Assembly: GCA_017453465.1 (NCBI GenBank)
Contig: JAFTEV010000073.1
Span: forward strand, 1-40,497
Reading direction: 5' to 3'
Length of the DNA stretch: 40,497 bases
Origin: Bacteroidaceae bacterium
GTDB taxonomy: Bacteria; Bacteroidota; Bacteroidia; Bacteroidales; Bacteroidaceae
Part shown: positions 6,591 to 15,525 of the stretch, one piece after another
How positions within the stretch are numbered: the stretch's first letter is position 1
How the letters are laid out: each line of letters begins with the position of its first letter
Translations under genes and position numbers: made by a program
Notes under the pieces: model-generated
The model's database searches: none
What the model was told of the DNA's origin: nothing
The model's input: the letters and a program-made list of their open reading frames with translations, nothing else

Positions 6591-8534
6591 ATGAGTTATT
6601 TACGTTTTGATAAACCCCTGATGACAAATTTGCAGGAGTCTCTGCCTAAGGAGATTCTCCGCACAAATTATTCGGGTGCGTATTCTTGCTCTTCCATCGT
6701 GGATTGCAATACGCGTAAATATCACGGATTGCTGGTTGTACCTGTGCCGGAGATTGATGATGACAATCATGTGTTGCTCTCGTCGCTTGACGAAACCGTG
6801 ATTCAGCACGGCGCACAGTTCAACTTGGCTCTTCACCGTTATGGCGGTGGCACTTATAGTCCAAATGGGCATAAGTATATCCGTGAGTTTGAGTGGAGTA
6901 AACTTCCAACAACCATCTATCGTGTGGGTGGAGTGGTGCTGAAGAAGGAGCGTGTGCTTCAGCACTTTGAGAATCGCTTCCTGATTCGCTACACGCTGCT
7001 GGATGCACATTCGGTTACGACGTTGCGTCTGCGTCCGTTCCTGGCTTTCCGCTCGGTGAAGTGCTGCACGCATGAGAATGGTCGTGCCAGCCGTGAGTAT
7101 CGTGTTGTGGACAACGGCATTGCAACGTGTATGTATGCGGGCTATCCCACGCTCTACATGCAGCTGAACAAGAAGAACGAGTTTATCTATGACCCCAACT
7201 GGTATCGTGGCATAGAGTATCAGAAGGAGCAGGAACTTGGCTATGAGTATAGCGAAGACCTCTACGTGCCAGGCTACTTTGAGTTTAACATCAAGAAGGG
7301 CGAGAGTGTGGTGTTCTCTGCAGGTGTGGATGAACTGAAGACCAATCAGCTGAAGAAGTTGTTTGACCATGAGTATGAAGTGCATGTGCCACGCGAGAAT
7401 TTCCAGTCCTGTCTGGTCAATGCGGCTCACCAGTTCCATTATGAAAAGGATGGCGAAAACTACATCATTGCAGGCTATCCGTGGTTCAAGTGCCGTGCGC
7501 GTGATATGTTTGTCTCACTGCCTGGCCTGACGTTGGCTATCGACGAGGTGGACTACTATGAGCGCGCCATGGTGACAGCCGTGAAAGCCATCAACGACTT
7601 TATTGCTGGTCGTCCCTTGAGTGTGCAAATCTCGGAGTTTGATAAGCCTGACATCCTGCTGTGGGCAATATGGTGTATTCATCAGTATGCTCGACTGGTA
7701 TCGCAAGAAGAGGCTGCCAAGAAGTATGGTGCTTTGGTGGAGAAAATCGTCAATTACATCAAGGCTGATGAACATCCTAATCTGAAACTCCACGACAATG
7801 GTTTGCTTTATACCAATGGGCGCGAAACTCCGGCTACGTGGATGAACTCTGAAGTGAATGGCTATCCCTGTGTGCCACGTTCTGGATATGTGGTAGAAAT
7901 CAATGCGCTGTGGTATAATGCCCTGATGTTCTGTGCCGAAATTTTGAAGGTGCAGGGACGTGAAGGTGATGCAGGGCAGCTGACAGCAATGGCTGAAAAG
8001 ACGGGAGCCAGTTTCAAGAACACCTTCCTCAACCAGCATGGTTATTTGCTGGACTATGTGGATGATGGCTACATTTCATGGAGCGTGCGTCCCAACATGC
8101 TGATTGCTTCTTCTTTGGAATATTCTCCACTGACGACAGCCGAGAAGAAGAAGATTTTTGATATTTGTACAAAAGAACTGCTCACGCCAAAGGGCATCCG
8201 CTCATTGTCTCCAAAATCGGGCGGCTACAATCCGATGTATGAAGGCGGACAGCAGCAACGCGATGCTGCTTATCATCAGGGTACGGTGTGGCCTTGGCTT
8301 TCGGGCTTCTACTTGGAGACTTGCCTCAAGATTTACAAGCACAGCGGACTTTCGTGGGTGGACCGTCACTTCATTGGGCTTGAAGAGGAAATGTTCTACC
8401 ACTGCATTGGCACACTGCCCGAACTCTTCGACGGCAACCCACCGTTCCACGGACGTGGTGCACTTTCGTTTGCCATGAATGTGGCTGCTGTGCTTCGTGT
8501 GAACAAAGTTCTTGCAAAATTCTATAACTATTAA
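6591..8534 (+). CDS. Glycogen debranching enzyme (amylo-alpha-1,6-glucosidase type)
   Basis: The 647-residue cytoplasmic enzyme hydrolyses alpha-1,6 branch points of glycogen. It has two parts: an N-terminal bacterial/archaeal debranching domain (about 1-240, SSIVDCNTRKYHGLLVV) and a C-terminal (alpha/alpha)6 GDE_C catalytic domain (about 270-640). Typical segments YPWFKCRARDMFVSLPGL and HQGTVWPWLSGFYLE are present in the second. Length and domain order fit the Bacteroidota enzymes. It is first in an operon with a glycosyltransferase and a GH57 protein, with spacings of 21 and 30 nt. No truncation is seen. Confidence 0.92.
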   Translation: MSYLRFDKPLMTNLQESLPKEILRTNYSGAYSCSSIVDCNTRKYHGLLVVPVPEIDDDNHVLLSSLDETVIQHGAQFNLALHRYGGGTYSPNGHKYIREFEWSKLPTTIYRVGGVVLKKERVLQHFENRFLIRYTLLDAHSVTTLRLRPFLAFRSVKCCTHENGRASREYRVVDNGIATCMYAGYPTLYMQLNKKNEFIYDPNWYRGIEYQKEQELGYEYSEDLYVPGYFEFNIKKGESVVFSAGVDELKTNQLKKLFDHEYEVHVPRENFQSCLVNAAHQFHYEKDGENYIIAGYPWFKCRARDMFVSLPGLTLAIDEVDYYERAMVTAVKAINDFIAGRPLSVQISEFDKPDILLWAIWCIHQYARLVSQEEAAKKYGALVEKIVNYIKADEHPNLKLHDNGLLYTNGRETPATWMNSEVNGYPCVPRSGYVVEINALWYNALMFCAEILKVQGREGDAGQLTAMAEKTGASFKNTFLNQHGYLLDYVDDGYISWSVRPNMLIASSLEYSPLTTAEKKKIFDICTKELLTPKGIRSLSPKSGGYNPMYEGGQQQRDAAYHQGTVWPWLSGFYLETCLKIYKHSGLSWVDRHFIGLEEEMFYHCIGTLPELFDGNPPFHGRGALSFAMNVAAVLRVNKVLAKFYNY

Positions 8535-8555
8535 ATAGAAGGAGGATAAGAATAT

Positions 8556-9830
8556 ATGAAAGTTATGATGTTTGGTTGGGAATTCCCACCTAAGATTTAT
8601 GGCGGTCTTGCTGTCGCTTCCTATGGTATCACCAAGGGCATGGTAGAAGGTCAGCCAGATGCTGAGATTACATTCTGCCTCCCAAGGCCAACGGGCGATG
8701 AAGAGAAGTTCCTCAAGATTATCAACATGAGCCAAGTGCCCGTGGCATGGCGTGATGTGCAGTACGACCAGATTAAGGACCGCTTCGTAGGCCATACGGC
8801 TGAGGACTACTATCGTTTCCGCGACCATATCTATGCTGACTTCAACTATATGGGCGTGGATGACCTCGGCTGCTTGCAGTTTGCTGGTGGCTATCCATCC
8901 AATCTGCATGAAGAGATTAACAACTTCTCCATTATTGCCGGTGTGTTGGCACGCAGCGAACAGTTTGACATCATTCATGCTCACGACTGGCTGACTTATC
9001 CCGCAGGTGTTCATGCCAAGATGGTCAGCGGAAAGCCACTCTGCATTCATGTCCACGCTACTGATTTTGACCGTTCTCGCGGCAAGGTGAATCCGACGGT
9101 CTATTCTATTGAAAAGAATGGCATGGATCATGCAGATTGCATCATGTGTGTGTCGGAACTGACTCGTCAGACGGTCATCAAGGAATATCATCAAGACCCA
9201 CGTAAGTGCTTCGCTATGCACAACGCTGTCTATCCACTGCCACAGGAATACCTTGACATTCCGCGTGTGGATAATGGCAAGGAGAAAGTGGTTACTTTCC
9301 TTGGACGTATTACCATGCAGAAGGGGCCTGAGTATTTCATCGAAGCAGCCGACCTTGTTTGCAAGCGTACCAAGAATGTGCGTTTCTGCTTTGCGGGTTC
9401 GGGCGATAAATACTGGGAAATGGTTGACCTGGCTGCTGCCAAGGGTATTGCTGACCGTTGCCACTTCCCTGGATTCCTGCGCGGCAAGCAGGTGTATGAA
9501 TGCTACAAAGCCAGCGACGTGTTTGTCATGCCGTCTGTCTCGGAACCTTTCGGTATTGCTCCGCTCGAAGCCATGCAGTGTGGCACACCTTGTATTATCT
9601 CTAAGCAGTCGGGCTGCGGTGAAATTCTCGACAAGGTCATCAAGGTGGACTATTGGGACATCAACGCCATGGCTGATGCCATCTATTCGCTCTGCACCAA
9701 TGAGGGTCTGCACCGCTATCTGCGTGAAGAAGGTCTCAAGGAGGTAGCCGAAATCACTTGGGTAAAGGTTGGCCACCGCATCCGCAAGCTCTACGACGAA
9801 TGCATCTACAACGGAGGCTTTATCCATTAA
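8556..9830 (+). CDS. GT4-type glycosyltransferase, probable glycogen synthase
   Basis: The 424-residue GT-B fold enzyme probably extends alpha-1,4-glucan from a nucleotide sugar. The N-terminal glycine-rich acceptor/donor loop is GWEFPPKIYGGLAVASYGI. The C-terminal donor-binding EX7E motif lies in SEPFGIAPLEAMQCGTPCI. HAHDWLTYPAG resembles the HAHDW segment of glycogen synthases. A purine-rich AGAAGGAGGA, unusual for this phylum, precedes the ATG by about 10 nt. Its position between the debrancher and GH57 protein supports glycogen synthesis over other GT4 roles. Donor (UDP- or ADP-glucose) cannot be told. Confidence 0.85.
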   Translation: MKVMMFGWEFPPKIYGGLAVASYGITKGMVEGQPDAEITFCLPRPTGDEEKFLKIINMSQVPVAWRDVQYDQIKDRFVGHTAEDYYRFRDHIYADFNYMGVDDLGCLQFAGGYPSNLHEEINNFSIIAGVLARSEQFDIIHAHDWLTYPAGVHAKMVSGKPLCIHVHATDFDRSRGKVNPTVYSIEKNGMDHADCIMCVSELTRQTVIKEYHQDPRKCFAMHNAVYPLPQEYLDIPRVDNGKEKVVTFLGRITMQKGPEYFIEAADLVCKRTKNVRFCFAGSGDKYWEMVDLAAAKGIADRCHFPGFLRGKQVYECYKASDVFVMPSVSEPFGIAPLEAMQCGTPCIISKQSGCGEILDKVIKVDYWDINAMADAIYSLCTNEGLHRYLREEGLKEVAEITWVKVGHRIRKLYDECIYNGGFIH

Positions 9831-9860
9831 ACGTAAAAACTTAAAAACGTAAATAGAAAT

Positions 9861-11219
9861 ATGAAAAAGATTTGTCTTTATTTTGAGATTCATCAGATAA
9901 TTCATCTCAAACGCTATCGTTTCTTCGACATTGGTCGCGACCACTACTACTATGACGATTATGAGAACGAGCGTTCCATCACAGACATAGCAGAGCGCAG
10001 CTATGTGCCAGCCCTCCAGACCCTGTTGCAGATGTGCAAAGACCACCCAGAGTTTCGTGTGGCATTCTCGCTGTCGGGCGTAGGACTGGAGCAGCTGGAG
10101 TTCCATGCTCCACAGGTCATCGACCTCTTGCAGGAAATCAATGCTACAGGACAGGTAGAGTTCCTGAGCGAACCTTACAGCCACGGCTTGGCATCTTTGG
10201 CCAACGAAGAAAGCTTCCAGCTGGAAGTGAAGCGCATGAGCAAGAAAATCAAGGAACTCTTTGGCAAAGAGCCGAAAGTATTCCGCAACTCATCGCTCAT
10301 CTACAACGACGAAATCGGTGCACAGGTAGCCGCCATGGGTTTCAAGGGCATCTTGACTGAAGGTGCAAAGCAAGTGCTCGGCTGGAAGTCCCCACATTAT
10401 ATATATCATTGTGCGCTCGACCCACGCTTGAAGATTCTGATGCGCGACATCAACCTTTCTGAAGACATCACTGAGCGTTTCTCCTCTCATCCACTTATGG
10501 CTGACCAGTGGCTCGACTGGATTGCTTCTACTCCAGAAGGCGAAGACATCATCAACATCTTTGGCGAACTTGTCACCTTTGGCATCTTCCATCCGCTGTC
10601 CGGCGGCATTCTGGAGTTCCTCAAGGCTATTCCAGTGCTGGCCAAGGAGCGCAACATTGGCTTCATCCTGCCATCCGAAGCCTGTGCAGAAAAGAGCGTA
10701 GGTGCAGTTGAGGTGCCTTACAACATTTCGTGGGTTGACGAAGAGCGCGACACCTCTTGCTGGCTGGGCAACCATCTGCAGCGTGAGGCATTCAACAAGC
10801 TCTACAGCGTGGCCGACCGTGTACGCATCTGTGACGACCGCCGCATCAAGATGGACTGGGACTACCTGCAGGCCAGCAACAATTTCCGCTTCATGACCAC
10901 CAAGCCTGGTATGCAGTTCCGAGGCATCTACGATTCGCCCTACGATGCTTTCACGAACTACATGAACATCCTTGGTGACTTCATCTCTCGCGTTAACAAC
11001 CTTTACGGTGGTGCTGAGAATGAGGAAATTGACAGCTTGATTACCACAATCCAGAATCAAGACGATGAGATTGCTGCCAAGGACAAGGAAATCGAAAAGT
11101 TGCAGAAGCTCCTTGCCAAGTACAACCCTGTTGAGGCTAAGAAGGCCACCGCTCCTACACCCAAGGAAGACAAGCCAGCCAAGAAGCCGGCAGCAAAGAA
11201 AACAACCAAGAAAGCATAA
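9861..11219 (+). CDS. GH57 alpha-amylase-like protein with atypical active site and basic tail
   Basis: The 452-residue protein belongs to glycoside hydrolase family 57, which cleaves or transfers alpha-glucans. The family start (EIHQIIHLKRYRFFD) and the nucleophile region GILTEGAKQ (Glu167) are present. The region that in active GH57 amylases carries the acid Asp in a DYETFGEH-type motif reads FGELVTFGIFHP, with Glu236 at the Asp position. Catalysis is therefore uncertain. After residue 390 come a coiled coil (about 394-425) and a Lys/Ala/Pro-rich tail resembling histone H1. It closes the glycogen operon and is followed by a terminator. A scaffolding or regulatory role on glycogen is possible. 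Confidence 0.85.
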   Translation: MKKICLYFEIHQIIHLKRYRFFDIGRDHYYYDDYENERSITDIAERSYVPALQTLLQMCKDHPEFRVAFSLSGVGLEQLEFHAPQVIDLLQEINATGQVEFLSEPYSHGLASLANEESFQLEVKRMSKKIKELFGKEPKVFRNSSLIYNDEIGAQVAAMGFKGILTEGAKQVLGWKSPHYIYHCALDPRLKILMRDINLSEDITERFSSHPLMADQWLDWIASTPEGEDIINIFGELVTFGIFHPLSGGILEFLKAIPVLAKERNIGFILPSEACAEKSVGAVEVPYNISWVDEERDTSCWLGNHLQREAFNKLYSVADRVRICDDRRIKMDWDYLQASNNFRFMTTKPGMQFRGIYDSPYDAFTNYMNILGDFISRVNNLYGGAENEEIDSLITTIQNQDDEIAAKDKEIEKLQKLLAKYNPVEAKKATAPTPKEDKPAKKPAAKKTTKKA

Positions 11220-11247
11220 CAAACAAATAATTCTTGTTAGAATGATG

Positions 11248-11287
11248 AAGCGAGAGGTAGGCTCTATGAGTTTGCCTCTCGCTTTTT
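11248..11287 (+). terminator. Intrinsic terminator of the glycogen operon
   Basis: A 10-bp stem AAGCGAGAGG (11248-11257) pairs with CCTCTCGCTT (11275-11284) and runs into TTTTT. Confidence 0.9.
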
Positions 11288-11489
11288 CTGTCCCAACATC
11301 GGCAGATTTTTCACAGCACTGTTACCGATGTAGCAGTGCAGTTTCATCGTTACAACACTTCAATGTTTTTGTTGTAAAACTTCGGTTTTGTAATTGCCGA
11401 ACTTAAACTTTTTTGACACGAAACACTGCTTTTGAGGGTGCAAAAGCAAAAAAACTCGCATTGTACTTTTTTGTTTGGGTTAATTATCT
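11288..11489 (+). other. Intergenic region upstream of rseC with small hairpins
   Basis: No gene is seen. Possible small hairpins are CACTG/CAGTG around 11321-11339, TTACAACA/TGTTGTAA at 11350-11377, and AAAAC-TTCG-GTTTT at 11376-11389, a UUCG-type loop. The stretch precedes the -7 box of the rnf operon and could be a regulatory region; nothing more specific can be supported. Confidence 0.4.
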
Positions 11490-11497
11490 TAAATTTG
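11490..11497 (+). promoter_or_regulatory. Probable -7 box of the rseC-rnf operon
   Basis: TAAATTTG fits TAnnTTTG and lies 28 nt before ATG 11526. TTTG upstream occurs at 16 and 12 nt spacing, shorter than the usual 18-20 nt, so the -33 element is uncertain. Confidence 0.55.
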
Positions 11498-11525
11498 CAC
11501 GCAGTATCAGTTGACCTAATAACCG

Positions 11526-11939
11526 ATGAGCGACAAAATAGAGCATCAGGGTGTGATAGAAAGCATCGCAGATGGTCATGTTCGTGTTTCCATTATGCAA
11601 GTTGCCGCTTGCAGCGAATGCAAGGCAAAAGCGTTGTGTACTTCTTCTGAAAGCAAGGAGAAGTTCATTGACGTGTATGGTCACTATGCCGACCGCTACC
11701 GTGTGGGCGACTCCGTGAAGGTGTGCGGGTCGCTGACGATGGGCAAACGCGCTGTGCGCTATGCCTTTGTCTGGCCTACGGTGATGGTGCTGCTGGTTTG
11801 CTTTGTGTTGCGCGGTGTGCTGGAACTGTCCGAAGCACTCACGCTGGGCGCAATGTTGCTTATCGTTGTGGCTTATTTCGCGGTGGGCTATCTCAACAGA
11901 GACCGGCTGAGCCGCGATTTTGCTTTCTGGATTGAGTAA
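11526..11939 (+). CDS. rseC: RseC/MucC-family protein of the SoxR-reducing system
   Basis: The 137-residue inner-membrane protein has an N-terminal beta-rich segment with a Cys cluster (C29, C32, C38 in CSECKAKALC), then two membrane helices (about 78-97 and 103-122). This matches the RseC/MucC family, often encoded first in Rnf operons in Bacteroidota and linked to redox control of SoxR or to Rnf maturation. It is separated from rnfB by 42 nt and shares the predicted promoter. Its exact role is not known from sequence. Confidence 0.88.
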   Translation: MSDKIEHQGVIESIADGHVRVSIMQVAACSECKAKALCTSSESKEKFIDVYGHYADRYRVGDSVKVCGSLTMGKRAVRYAFVWPTVMVLLVCFVLRGVLELSEALTLGAMLLIVVAYFAVGYLNRDRLSRDFAFWIE

Positions 11940-11981
11940 AGAGAACAACCATAAAACTAACAAACAAAATCTTTAAACATT

Positions 11982-13103
11982 ATGAACGTAATTCTAATTG
12001 CTGTAATCGTTCTGGGCCTTATCGGACTCATCCTTGCAGGAAGTATCTTCGGTGTGGCCAAGAAGTTTGCGGTGAAGGAAGACCCCCGCATTGGTCAGGT
12101 GCTGGAAGTGCTGCCTGGTGCTAACTGTGGCGGATGCGGTTTCCCTGGTTGTGGCGGTATGGCCGCAGCCTGTGTGAAAGCTGCCGACGCAGGTTCGCTG
12201 GGCGACTTGAACTGTCCCGTGGGTGGTACTGAGTGCATGAAGAAGGTAGCCGACATTTTGGGCATGGAGGTAACAGCCTCTGCTCCGAAGGCTGCCTTTG
12301 TTCGTTGTAACGGTACGTGTGAAAACCGTCCGAAGTTGAACATCTACGACGGTGTGAAGAGTTGCCGTGTGGCCAACACTGCCAGCATGGGCGAAACAGC
12401 CTGTGCATACGGCTGTCTGGGTTGTGGCGACTGCGAAGCAGCCTGTCAGTTCGATGCCATCAAGGTGAATCCCGCTACGGGCATACCTGAGGTTGACATG
12501 GAGAAGTGTACAGCTTGTGGTGCCTGTGCCAAGGCTTGTCCGCGCAACATCATCGAAATCCGTCAGGTCAGCGGCGACAACAAGGACGCCTTCGTCGTAG
12601 AGTGTATGAACAAAGACAAGGGCGCAGCCGCCATGAAAGCATGTGCCAACGCTTGTATTGCTTGCAAGAAGTGCGAAAATGCTTGTGGCAGCGATGCCGT
12701 CCACGTGGTTGACAACAAGGCTTACATCAATCCAGAGGCTTGTGTACTCTGCGGCTTGTGTTACGAAGCCTGTCCGCGTGGCACCATTGCTTCTGTCAGC
12801 ATCAAGGGCATTGAGCGCAAGCCAAAGGCTAAGCCAGCCGCCAAGCCAGCAGCAGGTGCCAAACCTGCCGTTGCTGCCAAAGCCGCTGCACCTGCCGCCA
12901 AGCCAGCTGCTCCTGCCAAGGAATGGAAGCCCATTGAAATCAAGTACGACGGTGCGCCGCTCATGCCATCACAGCAAATCCTGTTGGCTGGTCCGAAGGA
13001 CATCAGCAATCCCGTGACTCCTGCCAAGGAGACGGCCTTTGAGCCAAAGCGCACAGATGCCCCGCTGCCACCGAGCCAGATGATTCTGCTGGGACTGAAG
13101 TAA
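11982..13103 (+). CDS. rnfB: Rnf complex subunit RnfB (multi-[4Fe-4S] ferredoxin)
   Basis: RnfB accepts electrons from ferredoxin in the membrane Rnf complex, which couples ferredoxin:NAD+ electron transfer to ion pumping. An N-terminal membrane anchor (residues 3-24) is followed by the RnfB-type cluster GANCGGCGFPGC (C49, C52, C57 and a later Cys). Four CxxCxxC-type ferredoxin motifs follow, including CTACGACAKAC and CVLCGLCYEAC. The 373-residue length exceeds short RnfB forms because of an Ala/Pro/Lys-rich linker (about 275-315) and a tail carrying two copies of an APLxPSQxILLxG motif (residues 325-337 and 360-371). The tail is discussed under findings. Confidence 0.93.
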   Translation: MNVILIAVIVLGLIGLILAGSIFGVAKKFAVKEDPRIGQVLEVLPGANCGGCGFPGCGGMAAACVKAADAGSLGDLNCPVGGTECMKKVADILGMEVTASAPKAAFVRCNGTCENRPKLNIYDGVKSCRVANTASMGETACAYGCLGCGDCEAACQFDAIKVNPATGIPEVDMEKCTACGACAKACPRNIIEIRQVSGDNKDAFVVECMNKDKGAAAMKACANACIACKKCENACGSDAVHVVDNKAYINPEACVLCGLCYEACPRGTIASVSIKGIERKPKAKPAAKPAAGAKPAVAAKAAAPAAKPAAPAKEWKPIEIKYDGAPLMPSQQILLAGPKDISNPVTPAKETAFEPKRTDAPLPPSQMILLGLK

Positions 13104-13143
13104 GATTCTCAAATATGTAAATCGTCAAATTGAAAATTAGAAT

Positions 13144-14514
13144 ATGAAGACATTTAGAATAGGTGGTGTTCACCCCGCAGAGAACAAGCTGTCGAAGGCT
13201 GAACCCATCAAAGTGGCCGAACTGCCGAAAGTAGCTGTTTACCCCATGGGGCAGCACATCGGAGCACCAGCCAAGCCCGTCGTACAGAAAGGCGACAAGG
13301 TGAAGGTGGGCACGATGATTGCCGAGGCTGGCGGTTTCGTCTCTGCCCCCATTTTCTCTGGTGTCAGCGGCACTGTGCTCAAGGTTGACACGGTGATTGA
13401 TGCCAGTGGCTATGCCAAGCCCGCTGTCTATATCACGGTGGAGGGCGACGAATGGGAACCCAGCATTGACCGCTCAGACAAACTTGTGACACTGAAGGAG
13501 AAACCCGAACTCACACCCGAAGCCATCGTTGACAAAATCAAGGCTGCGGGCATTGTGGGCATGGGTGGTGCTTGTTTCCCAACCCACGTGAAACTTTGTC
13601 CCCCTCCAGGCAACACCCCAGAGTGGGTCATCATCAACGCCGTAGAGTGCGAACCTTACCTCACAGCCGACCATCGCCTGATGCTGGAAAAGGCCGACCA
13701 GGTGCTGGTCGGTGTTGACTTGCTGATGAAGGCAGGCAAGGTGAACAAAGGCTTCATCGGCATTGAGGAGAACAAGTCCGATGCCATCAAGCTGCTCTGC
13801 GAAAAGTGTGCAGCCCAGTACCCCAACATCGAAGTAGTTCCACTGAAGACAAAATACCCGCAGGGTGGTGAGAAGCAACTGATTGATGCCGTTGTTCGCC
13901 GTCAAGTGGCAGCTCCTCCAGCATTGCCCGTCAGCGTGGGTGCCATTGTGCAGAACGTGGGCACAGCATACGCCGTGTATGAAGCGGTGATGAAAAACAA
14001 GCCCCTCTTCGAGCGTGTTGTCACCGTGACAGGCAAATCACTCAAGCAGCCCAGCAACTTCCTCGCCCGCATGGGCACCCCCATGAGCCAGCTGATTGAT
14101 GCCTGTGGCGGTCTGCCCGAAGACACCGGCAAGGTCATAGGCGGTGGTCCAATGATGGGTAAGGCATTGCTCAACACCGAAGTACCCATTTGCAAAGGCT
14201 CTTCAGGCGTGCTGATTATGAACGAGAAGGAAGCCCTGCGCGGCGAGCCGAAGCCCTGCATCCGCTGTGCCAAGTGCGTGGGTGCTTGTCCGATGGGCCT
14301 GGAACCCTACCTCCTGGCCACACTCAGCCAGAAGCAGATGTGGGACAAGTGTCAGGCCGAAGACATTCCTTCTTGCATCGAATGTGGCTCTTGCCAGTTC
14401 ACCTGCCCGTCCAACCGCCCGTTGCTCGACCTCATCCGCATGGGCAAATCCACAGTGATTGGACTGATTCATGCACGCAAGATAGCCGAAGGAACAAAGA
14501 AGAATAACTTCTAA
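13144..14514 (+). CDS. rnfC: Rnf complex subunit RnfC
   Basis: RnfC is the peripheral NADH/FMN-binding subunit that reduces NAD+ on the cytoplasmic side. The 456-residue protein has the glycine-rich nucleotide/FMN region GIVGMGGACFPTHVKL, a central SLBB-like part, and two [4Fe-4S] motifs, CIRCAKCVGACPMG starting at C372 and CIECGSCQFTCPSNRP starting at C411. It lacks the long Ala-rich C-terminal repeats of proteobacterial RnfC. It lies 40 nt after rnfB and 15 nt before rnfD in one operon. Confidence 0.95.
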   Translation: MKTFRIGGVHPAENKLSKAEPIKVAELPKVAVYPMGQHIGAPAKPVVQKGDKVKVGTMIAEAGGFVSAPIFSGVSGTVLKVDTVIDASGYAKPAVYITVEGDEWEPSIDRSDKLVTLKEKPELTPEAIVDKIKAAGIVGMGGACFPTHVKLCPPPGNTPEWVIINAVECEPYLTADHRLMLEKADQVLVGVDLLMKAGKVNKGFIGIEENKSDAIKLLCEKCAAQYPNIEVVPLKTKYPQGGEKQLIDAVVRRQVAAPPALPVSVGAIVQNVGTAYAVYEAVMKNKPLFERVVTVTGKSLKQPSNFLARMGTPMSQLIDACGGLPEDTGKVIGGGPMMGKALLNTEVPICKGSSGVLIMNEKEALRGEPKPCIRCAKCVGACPMGLEPYLLATLSQKQMWDKCQAEDIPSCIECGSCQFTCPSNRPLLDLIRMGKSTVIGLIHARKIAEGTKKNNF

Positions 14515-14529
14515 TATAAGAACAAACTT

Positions 14530-15519
14530 ATGAATAAACTAATCGTATCACTTTCACCTCACGTTCACAGCGGCGACAGCATTGCCAGCAACATGTACGG
14601 GGTCATCATCGCCCTGGTGCCAGCACTTGTCTGTTCGTTTGTAGCCTTTGGCGTGGGTGCAATCATAACCACAGCCCTCAGTGTGGCTGCGTGTGTGTTC
14701 TTTGAGTGGGCCATCACCAAGTTCTGCTTAAAGAAAGCAAGTACCGTCTGCGACGGCTCTGCCATCCTGACGGGCATTCTGTTGGCTTTCAACATGCCAA
14801 GCAACATCCAGCCTTGGATTGTTGTCATTGGTGCTTTCTTCGCCATTGCTGTGGTGAAGATGACCTTTGGCGGACTGGGCTGCAACCTCTTCAACCCCGC
14901 TCTCGCTGGTCGTGCCTTTCTGCTCATTTCTTTCCCGGTAGATATGACCACATGGCCCGTGCCGGGACAAGGCTTCGGCACCTACCTCGACGCTGAGACC
15001 GGGGCTACACCTCTTTCTATTATGAAGGCAGCCTTCAAGTCGGGCGACGTGTCGATGCTCGAACAGCTTCCCTCCTTCAAAGACATGCTGATTGGCAACA
15101 CAGGCGGCTGTCTCGGTGAAGTCTGTGCACTGGCACTCATCATTGGCTGCATCTACATGCTGGTCAAGAAGATTATCACCTGGCACATCCCTGTGAGCAT
15201 TCTCCTCACCGTGTTCGTCTTCTCCGGTCTGCTCAATCTGGCCAACCCCGTTTATGCCAATCCGCTGGCCGAGTTGCTCAGCGGTGGTCTGCTCTTGGGT
15301 GCCATCTTCATGGCTACCGACTACGTGACCTCGCCCATGTCGGCCAAAGGTCAGATTGTCTATGGTGTGGCCATTGGCGCACTGACGGTCATCATCCGCA
15401 CCTTCGGAGCCTATCCCGAAGGTATGTCGTTTGCCATCCTCATCATGAACGCCTTCGTGCCCCTTATCAATTCTAAGTTTAAACCAACCCGCTTTGGCGA
15501 AGTGCCAGCAAAAAAGTAA
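14530..15519 (+). CDS. rnfD: Rnf complex subunit RnfD (flavinylated membrane subunit)
   Basis: RnfD is an integral membrane subunit homologous to NqrB, with about 8-10 helices across 329 residues. The motif TGATPL holds Thr160, the likely site of phosphoester-linked FMN; the usual Ser before Gly is Thr here. FGGLGCNLFNPALAGRAF and ATDYVTSPMSAKGQ are characteristic. It lies 15 nt after rnfC and 6 nt before rnfG. Confidence 0.95.
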   Translation: MNKLIVSLSPHVHSGDSIASNMYGVIIALVPALVCSFVAFGVGAIITTALSVAACVFFEWAITKFCLKKASTVCDGSAILTGILLAFNMPSNIQPWIVVIGAFFAIAVVKMTFGGLGCNLFNPALAGRAFLLISFPVDMTTWPVPGQGFGTYLDAETGATPLSIMKAAFKSGDVSMLEQLPSFKDMLIGNTGGCLGEVCALALIIGCIYMLVKKIITWHIPVSILLTVFVFSGLLNLANPVYANPLAELLSGGLLLGAIFMATDYVTSPMSAKGQIVYGVAIGALTVIIRTFGAYPEGMSFAILIMNAFVPLINSKFKPTRFGEVPAKK

Positions 15520-15525
15520 TCGGAC

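Noticed and set aside
8202-10184. 660-codon open frame on the minus strand across the debranching enzyme and glycosyltransferase genes
   Set aside because: It is antisense to two well-supported genes and shows no domain-like or signal features; long antisense frames arise from codon bias.
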